Source: Sympetrum striolatum (Eukaryota > Arthropoda > Insecta > Odonata > Libellulidae). From it: a DNA stretch of 64,000 nt. Positions 37,560 through 48,964 of this stretch are shown piece after piece. The notes under the pieces are model-generated. The model was given only the letters and a program-made list of their open reading frames with translations. It had not been told where the DNA came from and did no database searches. The DNA is taken from NCBI GenBank assembly GCA_947579665.1, contig OX388349.1, forward strand, positions 17,764,459 to 17,828,458, written 5' to 3'. How positions within the stretch are numbered: the stretch's first letter is position 1; every line of letters begins with the position of its first letter. The position numbers were made by a program, and so were the translations under genes.

Positions 37560-37740
37560 CTACGTTTCAAAACTTCCATTAATGCTTGATCATCATCACT
37601 CAAATTACAATGTATGCTTCGGCAATTTGATGATTCGGTTGTGTGTGAACCTGATGATGGTAATGTACCGAAACCGGTAGTTCCTAAATAAAAACCTTGT
37701 GGAAAAGTAAAAATCTATTTTCAATTATGTCTTTCCACAA
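37560..37740 (+). repeat. Element 3' tail with hammerhead-like CTGATGA...GAAAC motif
   Basis: CTGATGA (37651-37657), a 4-bp hairpin GGTA/TACC, then GAAACCGG (37670-37677), CTAAATAAAAA and TTGTGGAAAAG. The same GAAAC / AATAAA / TGTGG layout ends several hairpins here (15.8, 31.2, 48.6 kb), so it is most likely a retroposon 3' tail. An extra T before the stem breaks the hammerhead consensus. Confidence 0.45.
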
Positions 37741-37767
37741 CATCTCGGCCGAATCTATTGATTATAT

Positions 37768-37987
37768 CTTGATCATCTTCTTTAATATGAAACGGAAACC
37801 TTAGTATCTTTTACTTAGGGAATAAAAGAACATATTAATTTTAACAGAAATACATTTGGCGCCAGCTTCCATTTATACTTGATCTCGTCCATTATTATGC
37901 AATAGAAACCTTAGCATCTTCTTACTTAAGGGACAATAGAACTAGGTGAATTCTACAGGAATATATTTAACGCCAAACATATCAAGT
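37768..37987 (+). repeat. Imperfect tandem duplication, period 110 bp, two units
   Basis: Units starting CTTGATCATCTTC (37768) and CTTGATCTCGTCC (37878) share GAAACCTTAG.ATCTT, TTACTTA.GG and a GCGCC/ACGCCA segment near the end. Confidence 0.7.
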
Positions 37988-37989
37988 AT

Positions 37990-39040
37990 ACAACTAAGCT
38001 GTTTTATTTCTAAAGAAGTAATTCCTATTTAAATGTGGCATCATTCTACGAATTCGAGCTTAAAAATATTAGATTTTTTATCTCTTGCGTGATTATTAAA
38101 TGATTATATTAAAGCATAAAAGACTGAGATGGGAGCTATTTATTTAGTATCATCCAATTATCGTTCTATTTCTGATTATTTAGCAATCTTCTAGGCCACA
38201 ATATTGTCTCAATTGCTACGATTCTGAATTGTGTGGAGGCAGAGTTAAAGTCATTTGCTGTGACAATTCGATCGTGGACTAAAGGCTGACGTGGATAGCG
38301 TGAGAATCTTTAATGGGAGAACAACCAACTCCAAACCGCAGAGAAATGATGTTGCCCAAGGCAAAAAGCAAGTTTATCCGCTTCTTGTTCAAGATTGTTC
38401 TTTGAAAACCTCATTTGCGGTGGTTTTAGCCTGTTACCCTTCCAAGTTCCCGGGTTTGAGTTCCGGAAAACAGATTTTTTTCTTTTTGGGTGGGCGCGTC
38501 TGTTTTCATCAATTATTGAATACTTCTCTCTATTTTTCCTATGAGTGGAAATTTGTGGCGGCTTAAAGAAACTCACAATTATAACTCATTCTTTTTGTAA
38601 CTGAAACTCCAACGTGTTGAATTTCCTTTTTATTTTATATTTCGTTGCTATATATGCTATGCTTAATATTAAAATATAAATATTGAATATAGATTATTAA
38701 AATGAGAACAAATATATATCAGATTTCACATATTAAACATATTTTACCGAAGATGCTGAAGGAGGGAAAGATGTTCATATGTACAAATGAATTATGGCGT
38801 TGAAAATGTATTATACAGAAAGATAAAGTAAAAGTAGAATAAGTTTAACTAAGACATTCATGAGTGTTTCTGGTGGTGCAAATCTCTTTAGAGTATCTAT
38901 AATGAATTATATCTCAGAAGAACACTTTTAAAGCTCTCCTTTCTTTTTGTCCTTTAAAGTTGATGTCGTCCGCCCTATTTTAATATTTTATGCTTTTTTT
39001 CAAGCAAAAACAGTTCCACCTTACGTCCTGTAAAGAAAGA
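37990..39040. other. AT-rich sequence with a weak tRNA-like stretch
   Basis: At about 38415-38470 a B-box-like GGTTTGAGTTCC follows a weak A-box-like segment, possibly a decayed SINE. Otherwise nothing is recognised. Confidence 0.3.
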
Positions 39041-39041
39041 A

Positions 39042-39132
39042 ATATTGGAACACGGCTGTTGATAAATTAGAGGTTTAAATCTCCAAAAGCCGTTCTTGTC
39101 GGCGTTCCTCCTCTTTTGGAGATTTTAAACCA
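39042..39132. mobile_element. Foldback element, family F (copy 3, internally deleted)
   Basis: Left arm ATTGGAACACGGCTGTT through AGAGGTTTAAATCTCC and AAAAGCCGTTCTTGTCGGCG; the right arm is reduced to CTTTTGGAGATTTTAAACC. Only the arms' inner part is paired and the centre is missing. Confidence 0.7.
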
Positions 39133-39339
39133 CTAACCTTACATCCTGTAGATTTCTCTATCCCTGTAAATCTCTAACTCTAAAACGCTAATTTATAGCT
39201 ATTCATTGCATCTCACCTGTTACAACCTTTACTTTGTAGATCCAGCAGAAATCATCAGCCTGACCAATCCGTGCAATTGTACACATTTTTAAATCATAAA
39301 GTATCAAGCCCAGTGCGATCATTAGCATTAATTGTAGGA

Positions 39340-39700
39340 TTCTGTGCCTTCATTTCCACCTAAAGCTGAAGTTTATTCTTATCCTGGTACCTTCTCGAAT
39401 ATATCATCTCTTGCATCTGCAGCCTTTCTGGAAGAAGCTCTCATTTTTCTTTCATGTTTCGGTCCTCGCTCATTACCTTCCACGTCTTCTCTTATCAGTT
39501 TCATCTTATCTCCGGGAATTCGACTCAATCTCTTCCTCCAAAGAAGCAATTCTCTCATTTCCATCCCTTATCTCCCTCTCTCATTTGCTCTTCCCATTTA
39601 GAAGACCTATTCACTTTTCTTCTTTATCCTCTTCTTTTTCATATTTTCTCTCGACTCTGGTCCATCTCTCCTTTTTATCTACTGCCTCCAAAATTTGATT
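39340..39700. other. Pyrimidine-rich strand tract
   Basis: The + strand is dominated by C and T over about 350 bp. The minus strand therefore has purine-rich frames (39820-39611 and 39564-39379) full of Lys/Glu/Arg with no recognised family. It may be an old transposon ORF. Confidence 0.3.
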
Positions 39701-39789
39701 TAACGAATAATTTTTGGGCAGGTAATACACACCAGATGTTCGTCGATGCTTAATCTCATCAAATAATCCTAATTTAAGCTCCAAAGGTC

Positions 39790-40110
39790 TGTGAAGTATT
39801 CGGCTACGGAGTCGGTTCATACATCATCCTCTCCGACATTAGCTACTAAGGGGGAATGAGGCTTACTAGGCTAGATGAGGAGTGATGCAGTTAGCCCTTG
39901 TTTTCCTCACCAAGCTAAAATTCTATAAACGGAACATTTCCATGTAAGTGAAGTTTAATGACTCTAAAAGTAACACTTTTCTTAGAATTTCATTAGGAGA
40001 AACCTTAGTCACTGCCACTATTTAGTATGTTAATACCTCAGTATCTTCCATACCATCACAGCCATGGTCAAGATTGCGACAAAGTGGATGAGAGATACAT
40101 TTCACAACAT
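39790..40110 (+). repeat. Dispersed repeat family R, copy 4
   Basis: It starts GTGAAGTATTCGG and contains GGGGAATGAGGCTTACTAGGC, GATGAGGAGTGA, TTTTCCTCACCAAGCTAAAA, AATGACTCTAAAAGTAACAC and CACAGCCATGGTCAAGA in family order. Its 3' half is repeated immediately downstream. Confidence 0.75.
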
Positions 40111-40146
40111 TTCATCGTTTTTGAAGCTTATTGACAATGCTTGTTA

Positions 40147-40335
40147 ACACTTTTCTTGGCTTTCCATTAGGAGAGATCTTGATTAGTGACACTATTTAAC
40201 GTAACCATACCTTAGTAGCTTTCTTATCATAATATCCATGATCAAGACTGTGACAAAAGAAAATTAAATGTACATTTTCTTTACCCTGCACCAAGGACAA
40301 TTGAAAAACACGCCATTCATTAGGATTTGGGCCAA
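40147..40335 (+). repeat. Dispersed repeat family R, partial copy 5 (3' half)
   Basis: ACACTTTTCTTGG through TCCATTAGGAGAGATCTTGA, CCATGATCAAGACTGTGAC, TTTCTTTACCCTGCACCA and CCATTCATTAGGAT repeats the second half of copy 4. It ends 25 bp before the TIR element at 40361. Confidence 0.75.
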
Positions 40336-40360
40336 GATATATGTCAGTTAAAATGTAATA

Positions 40361-41384
40361 GGAGAAGGTCCTCTAGTATGGGACAGCTAAGCCTTTTTGC
40401 GAATTGCAAAATTGTTAAGGGCTAAATAAAATTTTAATTTATACTAAAACAAACTTCAAAGTGTTGTAAAAAAGACCCTTTGAAGGAATTACGTCAAACC
40501 GGATGAATTCGATATTTTTTTATTCTTCGGAATAACCCTTACGTTTTGCTCATTTGAAAAGTTGGAGGGTTGTATGGGACACCTTGTATAGGTCACAGAA
40601 TAATCCAGTCCTGCTTTTAATGCAACCTTCTACCATACAAAATCCAATAATAAATGCTTTAAACAATTATTATGAGTATGATTATTATTTAAAAAACTAT
40701 TTCAAAATTTTTAAACATTTAATTTTTTTGCCTCTCAGAGAAATTTAAATGGGTCATGAAAACAATCTGTCACCACAAATATTTCTGTATTTGGTACACT
40801 TTGGTAAACCTGTGAGAAGTGTATGGTGGAAGGCTCAGCATATGAATGTGGTGATCTTTTTCAAAAGTTATTACTTCCTGTTGCTTATGGCTTACATCAC
40901 CGTCCTGTATGAGAAGGGCATGTTTTTTTGGTTGGGTTTTACTCATTCCACAAACAGATTAAGATTAATCGCCTAATTTGTGCATTCCAATCTTGTCCCT
41001 CAATGCACCTGTCCCACACAACCAGACTGTCATGCAACGCAACTTTCACTCTCAAGGGCAAACTACCAATCCGATAGGAAATAATCACTCATAACTTACT
41101 AACAAGACTACTACTAGCTAACTTGCTAGCAAGACAATTAAAATATTCTTGTACTAAATTAAAATGAAGGTGGGATGGTCTAAATTTATATCCGTGCCCG
41201 AAAATGTGGTGCAAAACCACTAAAACACTCGTTACAAGAGAACGCGAAGCAACACAAATCCAATTTGGCTATAACTGGTCATGTGCACGTCCCAATGCCG
41301 TAGTAGGGGCTGTCCCTAGCGTTGATTGGCCAAAACACTGCCTGCCCCATACAATATGCTGTCCTGTACTAGAGGACCTTCCCC
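40361..41384. mobile_element. 1.0-kb non-autonomous DNA transposon with ~28-bp TIRs
   Basis: The left end starts GGAGAAGGTCCTCTAGTA and continues TGGGACAGC; the right end, inverted, reads GGGGAAGGTCCTCTAGTA then CAGGACAGC. TA lies directly outside both ends (40359-40360; 41385-41386), suggesting a TA target duplication. Inverted subterminal motifs (TTGTATGGGACA near 40572 and CCCCATACAATA near 41346) support the boundaries. Interior frames (40554-40748, 40749-40976, 41204-41437) have no transposase features. The superfamily is not assigned. Confidence 0.7.
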
Positions 41385-41389
41385 TATAC

Positions 41390-44300
41390 ATGAAATTGCA
41401 GAAATTGCTAACGGGGAAAGAGGGTTGGTTCAGTTGAAATTAGTAAAGCAGTGTTTTATTTCGAAATGTACATCGATAAGAAGTGCTTAAAGATGGAGTA
41501 AACCATAAAATTAGGTTACTACGAAAGATTTTAAAGGGATTATCGCAATATTCTATTCATTCCGGAAATCTACCACAATATTAAATATAGTTGCTCTCTT
41601 TTGCAATTGTTCTGAACTCAAAAAACACTATATTCCCCACTTTAAGTCAGCACAGGAAAGAAAGACTACTACATTCACACTTTCTAAATTGAATTTTACA
41701 TTATTTTTATATTGACGTAATATTTTTGAGGAATCGTCAACTATTGGTCCCACCATTGGCAGCTCAATACTTGTCTAAATGTCTTTGAGTTAGAAAATAA
41801 TCTTCACAAGCAATATTTCTGGAAAAATTTCTACAGCACTGAATCAATGACTACGTAAATATTTCCTTAATATTTTTTATTTTAGTTCGTTTCCGGGATT
41901 CCTTCAATAAGCTGTCAGTATTTAGCGAATTTGGATTTCTTTCATTGCAATGATGACACTGTACAGCATATAATTATTGATAAACGAAGAATTTATCTAT
42001 GAAATACCAGAGATGATGAATCATTAAATTTTGGGATGGATATTTGGGATGTGACAGCTCAATTTCAATGATATCTCTCTTAATGACGTATACGCATAAT
42101 TTCACTATGTTTAATTAAGGATCTTTTTTGATACCCCATAAATTAATTTAAAATTTTTATCAATAAAATATGAATGTTTAAATGTCAAGTGTTAAGTACG
42201 AAGGTCAATAAACTTATAATAATCAGTTCTCGCTATGTTTGTGAAGACGTTTTGGTGCAGTAAAATTAGCAGTTAACAATTATAGTTAGGAGCATTAACA
42301 TTTTTTCCTTGGGGTTTTTTGGGCAGTTTTTCAAGGTTCTTTTTAGTATTGGAGTATGAGTTTTACTCTGTATCACCTTGGATATAAAGCAAAGGAATCA
42401 AAAGCATCCTAAAGATGTTTAGAAGAATTTCACAAATAGCAGATGCTCTTTCTCACGACTCTCACCGTTTCCTCTAGAGTGGTTAATGCAAATGGCGTCC
42501 CCAACCAAGTTTGTGCATACAGAATTTCTTCGAGAGAAAGATAATGTCTTTCTGATTGCAAAGGAGATATTTAAGCGTGAAATTATAGCGTCATGCTAGT
42601 ATCCTGAGGGAAACCTTTAAGAATATTCTTTTCAAGAATCTCCGCGGACTTGTACGTGATACCCTCTTTTATTCCTCGGCATCTCAGTGTTCGGGCCCTT
42701 AATTTCCTATTTCTTAGCTGGTCGATTTTTTTATTATCTCCTCTTTTATCATTTAGCATTCTTTTTATTTCTCAGCCTCCTCCTAATCATCTTCGTAGCT
42801 TACGCAATTTTCTTCTTCACGTTCCAAATTCCTTTCAAGCATCATTTCCCATTCTCTTTCCTACTCTATTCTCTCTCATTTCTCCTTTAATTACATTCCT
42901 CATCCGTAGAATTGCTCATTTTACGTACATTCCTCTCTTTTCCTTCTAATACGCCCTCATTCTCCATTCTCTTTCATGTCAGATCTATCATCATTCCATT
43001 TTTCTCCTCACATTCCATCTTTAATCTCTCCTCTCTTTTCCAACTGAAAATCCTAATCTACCCGACTCCTAAGCAATCATCGCCTTCGAACTTAAAAATT
43101 TCACGGAAGATGTCGTTAGGAGCGTTCGTGACTCGTGCACGCGCTGTTATTTTTTAATTGGGGCGTTGAATTTTTACCACCGCCGGGTTTCATTATCAGA
43201 CGGGATTGCCTGCTCCAGCGAGACGGGAGATAATGTCTCGTGGATAATTAACCTCCCCTAATTAACGAGACATTTAAAGTTAACGTTTCGTCTCGTTAAT
43301 ATTTCCGATACGTATTTTATCGGTGCAAAATTTTGATTTATGATTGTGCTCAGGCAATTGATTGTAAATGCTGGTGGACGCTACGAAAAATGAAGGTTTT
43401 TTATAACACGGAGATTTTTAATCTTCGATTACGACTGACGCACCGGGACAGTATCATCAGAATTAAATTTTATTAGTAAAACCTTTTTTATCATTATCAT
43501 TATAATTTTACTATTGTTATCTTCATACTTATTGACACGGAGGATAGAAACGTTCACCTATTCAAGATGCAAAATGCCAGAAAGATTAGACTAAACGATA
43601 GCTTTTTCATTATTTTTATGATCATTTTAATATACTCTTACGATGCGGTAAATACAAATTATGTGGCTTTTTGTAATTAAACGTAAAATACGTACATGGT
43701 TTTCCATTCCAATAGTTCAATGCTATCTTCTTAAGCCCTTATTTCTGAAATCGTTATTGGAACAGCGTTGACAGAGTTTTGGTTCCAAATTTCTTTTATT
43801 CCTTCGACTAAAGGTATATATTTCTGGATTTATTCTTTGTTTGGCTTCCATTTTTTCCTGTGTGTGGAAAAGAGGTGTCTAATAGATATTATTATTTCTT
43901 GTTTTATTAGAAGAGTTAAATCCGATCTATTGTTTGGTCTCAATTTGTCTATTTTGATATTTCTATTAGTGTAGTCTATTTTGAGCTACCATTATTAAGA
44001 TATCACAAATGTTACAAGTAGGCGAAATCAAGGCGACACATTGATATATTATTTATAAATATAGCATTTAATTATTTAATAAAACATTGAACTTATCATA
44101 GTATTTTATCAACTACATTAAAGATAAAGATCATACACATAAGGAACAATCCAAAATAAGAAATATAAATAACGCCATCTATTCCCATCTGTACTATCTG
44201 TGGTGTCAAATTGGTGGCATTGTATGAAGCTAATGAAAAAATTCATATTGATTTGTTGCGATTGTTTGCTTTGTAAAATAATTGAAGATATTAAAAATTG

Positions 44301-44810
44301 ATTTATTACCGAAACTCGCTGATCTTGATTCGTCCTAAGTTGTTTTTACCGTCCCCTATTCTTCTCAGTGCTTATGATGATTATTAAAACCCTTAATTCA
44401 CTCTATAGCTACTTCATAGTAGTATTTCATTACAATTCACTATACTGTTGAGGCTGTATCACAGCAAATTTATTATCTTAAACTACTAGTTGATAGACAG
44501 GAAGTTCGCTTTAAAAAACCGTCGCTTTTTATATTTCAGGAATCTGTAGACCATAAAATTTTCATGGAGCTCATTTGGATAATCAAATCCAAGAAATTAC
44601 TAGATATTTTGTTAAGTATTACCCGAGGCGGCTGGTAACGTGCTCATGCCACGCGTCTACATATGGGTTAAGAGAGTATAACATTTAGTTGAGGGATGAT
44701 ATATTAATTTTTCTTTTTCTCGGATCTCAGGCTAAGTCAATGTAATTTCTTACTTCAACATCGTGTTTTTCTTTCATTTTCTTTATTTATTTTTACAACT
44801 CCCCCAAAAA
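41390..44810. other. No gene recognised; pyrimidine-rich tract and short inverted repeat
   Basis: The + strand is C/T-dominated at about 42650-43080. A small inverted repeat of ATTAACGAGAC lies at 43261-43271 / 43290-43300 in a locally GC-richer patch (43090-43300). The rest is AT-rich and unremarkable. Confidence 0.35.
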
Positions 44811-44814
44811 TATC

Positions 44815-44945
44815 CATTCACGGGGCATTAATACTGAGGGAACACAAAAAAGAACAAACATTCCAATCAGGGAGAACCAGGGTAAACAAACATGAGCCAG
44901 GAATCAGGCTAAGACATGCTAACCATTCCACCAAGGGTCGGATCT
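44815..44945 (-). mobile_element. Degenerate tRNA-like SINE (minus strand)
   Basis: Reverse-complemented, an A-box-like TGGTGGAATGGTTAGC (complement of about 44918-44933) is followed by a weak B-box region. The form is common in insect SINEs and is too decayed for a tRNA. Confidence 0.4.
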
Positions 44946-44949
44946 TTTA

Positions 44950-47215
44950 CGTATAAGTTGTCAACGCTTCTTTGGTAATCTTACCGCTTACTCTCTTAGG
45001 GCTTGGATTTTCTATTTTCTTCATCATCCACTGCCACTGGGGAAATCTAGAAAGTTTCCAGGGGTGTTTCAAGGAACTTCCGTGCGCTAAAATTAAGCAC
45101 CACTGATTTTAGTCCCTTAATTCTCTCCTAACAACCTGTTAAATAAGTTGAGAATGCAATGTATTCATCGCGTAAATACTTTAAAAATCAATTTTCAGTT
45201 TATATTCTCATTGGTATTGTGTAAGTCTCCGCCTCGGTGGGGGGGCGATCACAGTATTTAAATGCACCCCTGTCAGCTGCATTTATACCTCTTCATTCTG
45301 CCTCCAATCCACTCCTTGTTCAGTACTTACAAAGGCATGTGAAAATGAGTTGCGAAGGCATAAAAAATCAAAGTTGCATAAAAAAGCAAACAGTTTATTG
45401 TTTAAGTTATAAAAAGCTTCTTGACTGCTCTGGTAATTTCGCATATGGGCAACTAACAAATATATTATGTCATTAATTGTAAGCAAAACTGATTAAATTT
45501 GGAAAACGATGAAAATAGAAGATGATTAACTTGATAATATGTTGATTAAAAATAAAATAATATTTTAATAATTGTATGATCCACAAGAGAGGGTTTAAAA
45601 AGTAGAACTCTATTCCTTGGAGTGTAAACAATAGTTTAGTTTACTGTAAAATAAAATAATTTGTTCCACATAATTATTAGATAAAATTATGGAAATTTTA
45701 CTAAGTTTCATCATTTTAGCTGTGAATTTTCACGAGTAATCGATTTTATTATTTTCTTATACAGTGAAAAAATATCGTAAGAGTAATATTCGAAAATAAT
45801 GGGAGTGAGTCATAGAAAAATAGTTTAAGAAATCTACGGAAAACTATTGAGGTAAGAAAAAGACTAAGTTGTACACAAAGCCGAAAGATGCTAGATGTTG
45901 TATTAAGGGCGGGAAATGTCATCGAGAAACAAAGGTAAAAGCGCGAAGTAGTAAATTTTAAGACGCACGGACCCACCGAAACGTGTAAGGCTTATGATAA
46001 TGGAACAACTAGAGTTGCAAGCGTATGTCAAGATTAAGAGAATGTCAAGAATCACCTCTCGAACGATAACTGACATTGATGCCTATTACTGAAAGTATAG
46101 CCCATCTAATAAATGCCAAGCGAGTTAGAGCGATGCGTCGTGGCAAGTTTTCCCCCGCCTTCAATCTCTTAGGGAAGAATGCGTAACATTCAGCCACCCC
46201 TTCCTCGCGTCTCCTTCCTTCATTTTAAGGTCCTTGAATATATGTTAGGAATGAAGAGCGAGGGTCTTGCCTTATTATTGTAATAGAAAATCTTTAAGTT
46301 TTGAAGTTTTCCTGAATTTAAGATCTATCTTACCCTGTATTTCTATCTATAAAAAGTTTGTGTGATATTTTCCAACGAAGTTTGGTTTTAAAGTACGTGC
46401 TACACATGCATTCATATATGTTCTTAAGATAATTTTAACTTATGACAACATAAGTGGTGAGGAAAGCCTTCCATATTAAAAACACGCATTCTACGATCAA
46501 CTTGTTTAGTATCTCCACTCCCAAAGACTTTAGTTTCCTTTCCCTTATTTTGTCTAAGTTTCAGAACACATTAAAAGACATTGTTTTCTGATAGAATTGA
46601 AGTTTACTTTAAGATCGTAATACACAATATTTTAGGGCAGATCTACGTATGCTGCGCCGTTTTCCGATTCACAAAATATTCCTACTTCTTAATAAAATAA
46701 ATGTGGTAAATCCTAACTTGATGGAATTTCGTAGAAACCATCTTGAAAGATAACCACAATATATATTTCTATCTATTATATATTGATAAAAATATACATT
46801 TTGGAAGTTACAAATGTTTTTCTTTTAAGATGATTACTTACTTCCCATTAAAGACTTCGTAGAAATCTTTTTGGTAACAATCATCATAAGAAAAGGAAAA
46901 ATATTGATGTAAAAATCAGGGAAGAGCTTAGAGACAATTTAGGTAATGACACAATATCTCGCTAGAGTGCTACAGATTTTAGGAAAGCCGGTCTGTATAA
47001 CCATGAATGAGACTGGAACCTTCCTTGTGAAAAATATCCTGCTCTGTCATAGGTTTTTAACGGATTATTTATTTATAACATCTATGTATTTATCAAGTTT
47101 TTGAACGAGTTTAACTGATTTTAGCCGTCAATAAAGTAACAGACAATGTTTGTTGAAGTACTTTTATTGTTGTATTGTTAAAAGTGCTTCTATATCTTAC
47201 GTGATTTCCCATATA
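44950..47215. other. AT-rich sequence, nothing recognised
   Basis: No gene, RNA or clear repeat copy was supported. Confidence 0.45.
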
Positions 47216-47217
47216 GG

Positions 47218-47292
47218 CTCTCTCCGGGAATTCAACCCGGGACCGCTTATACCAACCGAAAGCGCGGCCCACTTGGCAATCCGGGACCCCGG
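47218..47292 (-). mobile_element. tRNA-derived SINE head (minus strand)
   Basis: On the minus strand: A box ATTGCCAAGTGGG and B box GGTTGAATTCC. The T-arm stem CCGGG/CCCGG pairs perfectly around a 7-nt loop, but the D and anticodon arms do not fold into a standard cloverleaf. It is likely a SINE head and not a tRNA gene. Confidence 0.55.
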
Positions 47293-48344
47293 TTTTTTTA
47301 AGTATTGGCGCAAATAAACTAGTGATTGAGGCACATTTAATTTCAATGCAACTACTGGTATATTGAGGTTTCTGAACCTCAGGGAATATTGAAATATTTC
47401 TTGGCGTAAGAATTTACCTACATCTATCACATCTTTAGCCTTCCAATCGACCATTTGATCTTTGCTCTTTTAAGCAGCGTATCTACGTTGAGAAATATAT
47501 CGATTGCCCAGACACGCTTGCGTCAAAATAAAGTAAAATTCGATACGAGAAACCCTCTCTGCCTGTTCATTATTAATTTTATTTGAAAAGAAAATCATAT
47601 TCTTTTAATTTATACTCTGAAGTTTATTCGCGCGTATATAAAAGTACTGCTTTTTATTTAGTACCGATTTTCTACAGAAGGGGACCGGAGCGAATATGTA
47701 ATGTAGAGCGAACAAGTTGGATTTTAATCATATTTGGTATCTAATATTTAAGATTCGATGCGAAGAAATAATCTAATATTCATTCCGAGCAGACGAAATT
47801 CTGAAGAGACGTCAGTTGACAAAGGGGCATTTTTCGCGTTGAAATATAGCGACGGGTGGGCTCTTTTGTGAATGGAATCGATAAATCGAAATGGTTATTT
47901 TCCAGCGAACGCGTCTTATGAAATCGCCGATAAAGGCGCGAGGCCCTTGTTGATCTCTAATGGTGATCGAATTCATCTGCTGTTCACGTGAAAGGAAATG
48001 AAACGCTTCCAAGAATTTCTCCGAGACTTATCTTCGCCCCTCGGGTTTGAAAGGGAATCTTGCCTTGGTTTGCCCCGAGCTTTTATCGACCTCGCGTTGA
48101 TTGGCATATTTTCCGATGAATACTTTATATTTTCCTAAGTCAAAATACTAATTGGAGATTGGCTTTCCTTGTAGTTGGTACGTAACTAGGATATAATCAT
48201 CTCGGACTACTTAACGATTTGATATTTTAGATTTTGTCAAAAAGCCAATTTTTGTTTTTGATCCTATCCATTGATAGATTAGTTTGGTGTAATGAATAAC
48301 ATTCAGCGATACTTGGCGGGATTTCATTTATAAAAAGCCTTTTC
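47293..48344. other. No gene recognised; CpG-richer patch at 47780-48110
   Basis: The patch is GC-richer and free of long homopolymers, compatible with a conserved non-coding element. The minus frame 48012-47812 has no recognised features. Confidence 0.3.
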
Positions 48345-48672
48345 TAACAAAACTTATGCAAAATCCACAAGAAAATTAGACTCACGTTTACTGGTTTCGC
48401 CACAATCATCATAGCTAAAAAATGCATAGAGCAAAGAGTTATATACATGGTTAAGAACTACGCATGTAACTTAAGAACTATGTATGTTATGTATGTATTT
48501 TTAGAATTATACATATCACTACTATACTACTACTACTTGCTATGCGTTCAATTCTTTGCTCTGTGTGGTTTTCTTTTGTTCTGTTGATGGTGTAATTCGC
48601 ACCGAAACCAGTAAACGTGTGTGTAATATTCCTGTGGATTTTGTACGATTTGTGCGTTAAGTTTTGTTGTTA
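48345..48672. mobile_element. Foldback element with GAAAC-type arm
   Basis: The left arm ACAAAACTTATGC, AAAATCCACA and CACGTTTACTGGTTTCG is matched by the inverse right arm, which is ~18 nt longer. An inner pair (TGCATAGAGCAAAGAG and its inverse) continues the fold. The loop has a 20-bp direct repeat of TTAAGAACTA. GAAAC is at 48604-48608. Confidence 0.7.
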
Positions 48673-48695
48673 GTAAAGACTCGTTAGATTAGTTT

Positions 48696-48964
48696 GGCGT
48701 GTTAGAGATATCAAAACTCTCCAAAAGCTGTATTTGACAGCGTTCCGTACCGCTTTGCAGCTGATTGCAGAAAAAAAACGGAAGGGCTCGGAATTCTGAC
48801 GATAGCACGTCTATTGAATTATACATTGGGTGCTTCCCAGAAGGTCAGTAATCGAGGGAATTATGCTGTTCCCGAAATAGATTGCAACGCAGTACGGAAC
48901 GCTGATAAAGACATCTTTTAGAGAGTTTTAAAATCTTTAATTCATCGAAAGCCATGTTCCAATT
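48696..48964. mobile_element. Foldback element, family F (copy 4)
   Basis: The left arm has AACTCTCCAAAAGCTG and GACAGCGTTCCGTACCGC; the right arm has GCAGTACGGAACGCTGA, TAGAGAGTTTTAAAATC and CCATGTTCCAATTA, the inverse. It starts ~25 bp after the previous foldback. Confidence 0.7.

Noticed and set aside
37651..37677. Calling a bona fide hammerhead ribozyme
   Set aside because: The core resembles the consensus, but an unpaired T interrupts the start of stem II and stem III is too short; reported only as a finding to test.
47218..47292. Functional tRNA gene on the minus strand
   Set aside because: Only the T-arm folds properly; no standard D and anticodon arms could be drawn.
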